A DNA stretch of 10,000 bases, from contig NZ_JAIWNX010000041.1 of assembly GCF_020217185.1 (NCBI RefSeq), positions 1 through 10,000 on the forward strand, written 5' to 3'. Positions within the stretch are counted from its first letter, which is position 1. Each line of letters starts with the position of its first letter. Below, in pieces: positions 7,391-10,000 of the stretch. This DNA is from Asticcacaulis sp. (GTDB taxonomy: Bacteria > Pseudomonadota > Alphaproteobacteria > Caulobacterales > Caulobacteraceae). Below the pieces are notes generated by a model. The model was not told the origin of the DNA. It did no database searches and worked only from the letters and a program-made list of their open reading frames with translations. A program made the translations under genes and the position numbers.

Positions 7391-7720
7391 TTAATTCTCG
7401 TCGATAACCGTTTCCAGACGCGGGGCCGGATCAATGTCGCGCCGGGCATAGGCATCGCGGGCCGCGTCACGCGCCCGATCCCAACTCAGCTCGCCGCGTT
7501 CGGGGTAGGCGTCCCAACGGTTGCGCAGTTCGTCATCGCTCAGATCGTTGAAAGCCGTACCGGCATGATCGCCATAGAGATCATAGCCGAAGCGATAGGC
7601 CGGACGGAAAATGCCGTAATTGTCTTCCGCGCCATAGGGGCGGTTGGAAAAGTCGCGTTGCCAGAAGGCGTCGTGGTCGTTCCAGTCGCTGATGGGGCCG
7701 TTGGTGATGAAATCGTTCAT
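7391..7720 (-). CDS. small hydrophilic protein, probable general-stress gene
   Basis: This 109-residue protein is very rich in Asp, Arg, Tyr and Trp, with no signal peptide, cysteine or membrane segment. Its central stretch NYGIFRPAYRFGYDLYGD (residues 34-51) followed by DLSDDELRNRWDAYPERGELSWDRARDAARDAY recalls small stress-associated proteins with a PAYRYGYD motif and a Trp-containing helical tail. I cannot name a domain with certainty, and the biochemical role is unknown. The start is secured by a perfect AGGAGG (7731-7726) 5 nt before the ATG. An EcfG-like promoter sits about 35-60 nt upstream, and a leftward terminator further upstream isolates the gene as a single unit. The gene converges on the TonB-dependent receptor with only 9 nt between the stops, so read-through in both directions is possible. 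The gene is very likely real. Confidence 0.82.
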   Translation of the reverse strand: MNDFITNGPISDWNDHDAFWQRDFSNRPYGAEDNYGIFRPAYRFGYDLYGDHAGTAFNDLSDDELRNRWDAYPERGELSWDRARDAARDAYARRDIDPAPRLETVIDEN

Positions 7721-7753
7721 GATATCCTCCTGTTTTTGCTGAATTTTACTCTA

Positions 7754-7779
7754 AACGGCGATGTATAAGGATACGATCC
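7754..7779 (-). promoter_or_regulatory. EcfG-type (general stress) promoter
   Basis: Read on the minus strand, GGATC (7779-7775) is followed after exactly 17 nt by CGTT (7757-7754). The established alphaproteobacterial EcfG/SigT consensus is GGAAC-N16/17-CGTT, so this has four of five -35 bases, a perfect -10 and correct spacing. Transcription would begin near 7747, giving a leader of roughly 27 nt to the strong ribosome site and ATG of the 109-residue gene. The match is seen in the sequence; use by EcfG is inferred. Confidence 0.6.
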
Positions 7780-7829
7780 GCCGGGCGGGTCACCGTGACA
7801 AAAAGCCGGTCACGGGGGCCACACACATT

Positions 7830-7863
7830 AAAAAACCCCGCCCGATGCACGACCGGACGGGGC
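7830..7863 (-). terminator. intrinsic terminator for leftward transcription
   Basis: The arms 7836-7844 and 7854-7862 form a 9-bp stem around a 9-nt loop. In leftward RNA all nine positions pair (one is a G-U wobble), and the stem is followed by six U residues (A-run at 7830-7835). In rightward RNA the same position is a C-A mismatch and the trailing T-run is interrupted, so it should work less well in that direction. It ends transcripts coming from the 8506-8045 gene before they reach the stress promoter. Confidence 0.75.
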
Positions 7864-7880
7864 TTTCGTTTCTGCCCTCA

Positions 7881-7925
7881 GTGCCCGTGGGGGCGGCGGG
7901 GCTGACCGATGCCCACACGGGGCAC
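7881..7925. repeat. imperfect GC-rich inverted repeat
   Basis: GTGCCCGTGGGG (7881-7892) faces CCCACACGGGGCAC (7912-7925). The arms pair apart from two single-base bulges, around a 19-nt loop. It is one of four consecutive hairpin-forming units between 7830 and 8039. It may be a decayed palindrome; no function is evident. Confidence 0.4.
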
Positions 7926-7938
7926 CGGTTAAGCCAGA

Positions 7939-7985
7939 GCCTCATGCCGAAAAGTGGACACCACTTTTCGGAAAAAGCATGAGGC
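7939..7985. repeat. long two-part palindrome (alphaproteobacterial-type intergenic element)
   Basis: Outer arms GCCTCATGC (7939-7947) and GCATGAGGC (7977-7985) are exact reverse complements. Inside them CGAAAAGTGG (7948-7957) pairs with CCACTTTTCG (7961-7970) over a three-base loop, leaving GAAAAA (7971-7976) unpaired on one side. The CCGAAAAGTGG...CCACTTTTCGG core resembles palindromic repeats scattered between genes in many alphaproteobacteria, as I recall them. Roles proposed for such elements include mRNA 3'-end stabilisation and non-autonomous mobile repeats. Confidence 0.7.
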
Positions 7986-7996
7986 GTTCGAAATAA

Positions 7997-8039
7997 TTAG
8001 AGCCATTCGGCGGCTCAACTTAGCCGACGAATGCTCTAA
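7997..8039. repeat. hairpin abutting the stop codon of the 8506-8045 gene
   Basis: TTAGAGC (7997-8003) pairs with GCTCTAA (8033-8039), ATTCG (8005-8009) with CGAAT (8028-8032), and CGGCT (8011-8015) with AGCCG (8022-8026). One base is bulged, one G-A pair is mismatched, and the loop is six bases. The element ends 5 nt before the TAA at 8045-8047, so leftward mRNA would carry it immediately after the stop. It shares the GCTCTAA end with the palindrome at 9128-9161. Confidence 0.65.
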
Positions 8040-8044
8040 GTGGC

Positions 8045-8506
8045 TTACTGAACCGGCTTGCTGGCCGGAGCCGGTTCGGTGGACGGCGAGGCCGACATAT
8101 CCGAAGCCGACGAGTCCGCCGGGGCCGAGGTCGCCGAAGCGCCCGATTTGGCCAGGGTAGAGGCCTTCAGGGCCGTCTGATCGGCGCTCAGCGTACCCGT
8201 CACGGTCACTTCATCGCCGATGGCGAAGGGCTGACCGTCAGAGGTCGCGGCCGAGGCGTCAACGGCGATTTCCTTGGCCGAGGGGGCTTCGCCGACCTGA
8301 AGCGTGAAGGTGCCGGCCTTCTGGCCCGCGGCGGCGATCTTGCCGGTCAGGGTGGTGGAGGCGGCCGGCGCTTCGGCGGTCGCCGTGGTGTCGGTCGAAG
8401 GTTGGGAAGTCGAAGGCGTGGTCTGCGCCAGAGCCGGGGTGATGGAGAGGGCAGCACCGGCAATGGCGAAGGCGGCGATCTTGGTCGTCAGGTTAAAGCG
8501 GGTCAT
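8045..8506 (-). CDS. exported Ala/Ser/Pro-rich protein with small beta-barrel core
   Basis: This 153-residue protein has a clear signal peptide (residues 1-27; Lys9, a hydrophobic Ala/Ile-rich core, Ala-Leu-Ala before Gln28). Low-complexity Thr/Ser/Pro/Ala segments (28-50 and about 120-153) flank a compact core (about 52-118: TLTGKIAAAG, GTFTLQVG, IAVDAS, IGDEVTVTGTL, LKASTL). The core looks like a small OB-fold/DUF5666-like beta-barrel of the kind found in periplasmic proteins; the exact family is uncertain. It has no cysteine and no lipobox, so it should be a soluble periplasmic or secreted protein. The frame continues upstream to 8608, but the ATG at 8506 begins the signal peptide and has an AAAGGA site about 8 nt ahead. 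The gene stands alone, ends against a hairpin and is followed by a leftward terminator. No promoter could be assigned with confidence. Confidence 0.8.
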   Translation of the reverse strand: MTRFNLTTKIAAFAIAGAALSITPALAQTTPSTSQPSTDTTATAEAPAASTTLTGKIAAAGQKAGTFTLQVGEAPSAKEIAVDASAATSDGQPFAIGDEVTVTGTLSADQTALKASTLAKSGASATSAPADSSASDMSASPSTEPAPASKPVQ

Positions 8507-9022
8507 GATGGGGTTCCTTTCGGTTCCGGTTGAATGTGTGTCCGTGGCGCTTTCCATCCGCGCATCCGGTGCGAACAGAAAGACCAGCCGGTGACTTTGC
8601 AGTAACAAAGCCTGCGTGCTGGGCGTTCAAGCTGTGTGGCTCAACAGCGCCCCGGCTGAGTTTCAGGCTACGGGTCGGGGGGTAAGTAAACCATCGGGAA
8701 GCACGCCCTGCGCGTGTCACCTTCGGGTAAAACACGCTTTGGCCGTATTCGCCCGCGCACCGCCGCATTTGCGCCGCGCGATGGCCGCAGCGTGTCGCGC
8801 GTGTCGCTTAAGGCCTTGTCCTGTGGAGACAATTTTCCGCGCGCCGGGCCGCATTTGCGCGAACAGCGACCGGTGACGCATCGCCGCGCATAAGTCGGCC
8901 ATGTGTTCGGCCCCGGTATTTGTCAGGGCTGCGTAAGGACCGGAAATGAAGGCCGTGACTCAAAATCCACATCGCTCGCAAAAGTTTTGCCGATTTGCGG
9001 GCGGGGGTGCGCTTATGCTGAC
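8507..9022. other. non-coding stretch, no convincing gene
   Basis: No gene is supported here. The open frames on both strands are short, Arg/Ala/Cys-rich and lack ribosome sites or recognisable protein features. It should contain the promoter of the leftward 8506-8045 gene, but only a weak pattern is seen (TTGAAC-N17-TGTTAC on the minus strand, near 8600-8630). A 12-base direct repeat CCGCATTTGCGC occurs at 8763-8774 and 8849-8860, and GCAAAAGTTTTGC forms a near-perfect palindrome near 8978-8990. Confidence 0.5.
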
Positions 9023-9068
9023 ACTAGATCATTATGATTTCTGGTAGAAACATAATGATCTAGTTTTT
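9023..9068. repeat. perfect 14-bp palindrome followed by T-run
   Basis: ACTAGATCATTATG (9023-9036) and CATAATGATCTAGT (9051-9064) are exact reverse complements. The loop adds TTTCT/AGAAA (9038-9042 with 9046-9050) after one bulged A, leaving GGT at the tip, for about 19 bp in all. TTTTT follows at 9064-9068, so rightward RNA could terminate here, although the stem is AT-rich for a terminator. The loop sequence GTAGAAA recurs in the palindrome at 9128-9161. Confidence 0.75.
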
Positions 9069-9087
9069 GTTTAGCCCCTCGCCGGGC

Positions 9088-9125
9088 GGTGGCTCCGCCA
9101 CCTTGGCCGCCGCCTCAATGGCGGC
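9088..9125. repeat. two adjacent small GC hairpins
   Basis: GGTGG (9088-9092) pairs with CCACC (9098-9102) over CTCCG. Directly after, GCCGCC (9109-9114) pairs with GGCGGC (9120-9125) over TCAAT. They fill the space between the two larger palindromes at 9023-9064 and 9128-9161. Either could be chance in GC-rich DNA; their tandem placement is the notable point. Confidence 0.45.
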
Positions 9126-9127
9126 TT

Positions 9128-9161
9128 GAGCGGAATGATTGCAGTAGAAATCATTCCGCTC
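9128..9161. repeat. perfect 13-bp palindrome upstream of tag
   Basis: GAGCGGAATGATT (9128-9140) and AATCATTCCGCTC (9149-9161) are exact reverse complements around an eight-base loop (GCAGTAGA). Its core, ATGATT followed by GTAGAAA, matches the element at 9023-9064, while the outer stem bases differ yet remain paired. This is the behaviour of a repeat family conserved as a structure. It lies about 110 nt before the tag start codon. Confidence 0.75.
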
Positions 9162-9269
9162 TAATACGCGCCAAATAGGCTAAACCTGCGCTGATCTTGT
9201 GTTTGATCGCGCATGTGAGTCCAAAAAACCGTTTCACACGTTTTGGCATGCGCTCAGGAGGAGACCATA

Positions 9270-9839
9270 ATGAGCGACGGACGGACACGCTGCGGCTGGG
9301 TCAACGAAAGCAAGCCCCACTATGTGCATTACCACGACCACGAATGGGGCGTGCCGGTCCACGACGACCGCCTGCTGTTCGAAATGCTGATCCTTGAGGG
9401 CGCGCAGGCCGGGCTCAACTGGGAAACCATCCTCAAACGCCGCGACGCCTACCGTGCTGCCTTCAAAAACTTCGACGTCGCCGCCTGCGCCGCCCTGAGC
9501 GACGCAGAGTTGGAGGCGCGGATGCACGACGACGGCATTATCCGCAACCGCCTCAAAATCGCATCGGTGCGTAAAAACGCCCGCGCCTTCATGGCCATTC
9601 AAAAAGAGTTCGGCAGTTTTGACGCCTATCTGTGGGGCTTTGTCGGGGGTCAGCCCCTGCGCAACCGCCCGCAGACCCTGCGCGATGTGCCCGCTTCAAC
9701 CCCCGTCTCCGACGCCCTGTCGAAAGACCTCAAAAAGCGCGGCATGAGCTTTGTCGGCTCCACCATCCTCTACGCCTATATGCAGGCCGTCGGTCTGGTC
9801 GATGACCATGTGGCAAGCTGCTTCCGGGCGGCGAAGTAA
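9270..9839 (+). CDS. tag: DNA-3-methyladenine glycosylase I
   Basis: This 189-residue cytoplasmic enzyme removes 3-methyladenine from alkylated DNA, the first step of base-excision repair. It aligns along its whole length with E. coli Tag: CGWVN at the N-terminus, YHDHEWGVP, LFEMLILEGAQAGLNWETILKRR (with the base-pocket Glu and Trp), DDGIIRNRLKI, the SFDAYLWGFV segment, DALSKDLKKRGMSFVGSTILYAYMQAVGLVDDHV, and a final Cys. The four zinc ligands known from E. coli Tag appear conserved as Cys8, His22, His180 and Cys184. The frame opens at 9243, but the ATG at 9270 directly follows a strong AGGAGGAG site (9256-9263) and gives the standard N-terminus. It appears to be a single gene; no alkylation-response (Ada) box was recognised upstream. 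The stop lies only 11 nt from the end of the opposing AT-rich frame. Assignment is firm. Confidence 0.96.
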   Translation: MSDGRTRCGWVNESKPHYVHYHDHEWGVPVHDDRLLFEMLILEGAQAGLNWETILKRRDAYRAAFKNFDVAACAALSDAELEARMHDDGIIRNRLKIASVRKNARAFMAIQKEFGSFDAYLWGFVGGQPLRNRPQTLRDVPASTPVSDALSKDLKKRGMSFVGSTILYAYMQAVGLVDDHVASCFRAAK

Positions 9840-9850
9840 ACGCCACTTAT

Positions 9851-10000
9851 TTAATCGTCACGTTTCAATTGCTGCTTATACAGTTCATAGTTTTTAAATA
9901 TTCTGTCCAAGCAATCTTGAAATCCCATCAAAATATGATAAGCATTATGGTTGTGATATTGTACTTGATCGTCATAATTTGCGTACTTCGCATAAAGACA
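9851..10000 (-). CDS. 3' end of an AT-rich hypothetical gene (partial)
   Basis: Read leftward from the window edge, one frame stays open for 49 codons and ends in TAA at 9853-9851. The translation begins CLYAKYANYDDQVQYHNHNA and ends ELYKQQLKRDD. It is rich in Tyr, Asn, His, Gln and Lys, with an amphipathic-looking charged C-terminal helix. I do not recognise a family. Its base composition and codon choice (AAA, TAT, CAA, TTT, ATA) are strikingly AT-rich compared with every other gene here, which suggests a recently acquired gene or the edge of a genomic island. An open frame of this length could arise by chance, so it rests on composition and protein-like character only. It converges on tag, with 11 nt between the stops. 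Confidence 0.5.
   Translation of the reverse strand, partial: CLYAKYANYDDQVQYHNHNAYHILMGFQDCLDRIFKNYELYKQQLKRDD

Noticed and set aside
7761..7982. 73-codon plus-strand frame across the terminator and palindromes
   Set aside because: It is built from a terminator, a promoter on the other strand and a palindromic repeat; no ribosome site.
8763..8860. 12-base direct repeat CCGCATTTGCGC, two copies 86 nt apart
   Set aside because: Only two copies in GC-biased DNA, with no flanking duplication or associated gene; not enough for a repeat element or iteron origin.
8616..8902. Open frames on both strands (86 and 61 codons) in the intergenic region
   Set aside because: Arg/Ala/Cys-rich translations, no ribosome site, no protein-like pattern; long frames are common by chance at this GC content.
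1..10000. CRISPR array, tRNA/rRNA genes, insertion sequence, prophage or toxin-antitoxin pair
   Set aside because: No regularly spaced repeats, tRNA-like arms, transposase or integrase motifs, or small paired genes were found.

Overview
The window looks like a chromosomal segment of a GC-rich alphaproteobacterium, most likely from the Caulobacteraceae (Caulobacter/Asticcacaulis type). That placement is an inference from three things: the GC-rich codon use, a FecI-FecR-TonB-dependent receptor cassette, and an EcfG-type general-stress promoter (GGATC-N17-CGTT) together with alphaproteobacterial-style intergenic palindromes. No rRNA, tRNA, transposase, integrase or CRISPR array was seen.

Layout. 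Positions 63-737 (+) encode an unrecognised exported protein with four mature cysteines. It is followed 22 nt later by a Mug/TDG-family DNA glycosylase (760-1308, +). The tail of that gene overlaps, tail to tail, a leftward two-gene unit: a GT4-family glycosyltransferase (3177-2167) and a stand-alone GINT1-N-type beta-propeller protein (2170-1283). These two share a GTGA stop/start overlap and probably act on a cell-surface glycan. A divergent intergenic region (3178-3472) leads into a rightward FecI-type ECF sigma factor (3473-3997), a FecR-type anti-sigma/sensor (4072-5031) and an 801-residue TonB-dependent receptor with an N-terminal STN signalling domain (4976-7381). Together these three form a classical trans-envelope signalling and uptake cassette: ligand binding at the outer membrane is passed through the STN domain to FecR, which controls the sigma factor. 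The substrate cannot be read from the sequence. The predicted sigma-gene promoter lies between the arms of a perfect 11-bp inverted repeat.

Right of the receptor, a 109-residue leftward protein (7720-7391) sits behind a good EcfG-like promoter and is probably a general-stress gene. A leftward terminator and a train of hairpins (7830-8039) separate it from a leftward gene for a small exported Ala/Ser/Pro-rich protein (8506-8045). A long non-coding stretch follows (8507-9269), which ends in further palindromes (9023-9161). DNA-3-methyladenine glycosylase I (tag, 9270-9839) comes next, and a markedly AT-rich open frame on the minus strand (10000-9851) enters from the right edge.

Most of the window is ordinary accessory or housekeeping content. 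The parts most worth a second look are the promoter-flanking inverted repeat, the non-canonical active-site motif of the Mug-like enzyme, the stress promoter, the palindromic repeat family and the AT-rich edge gene.
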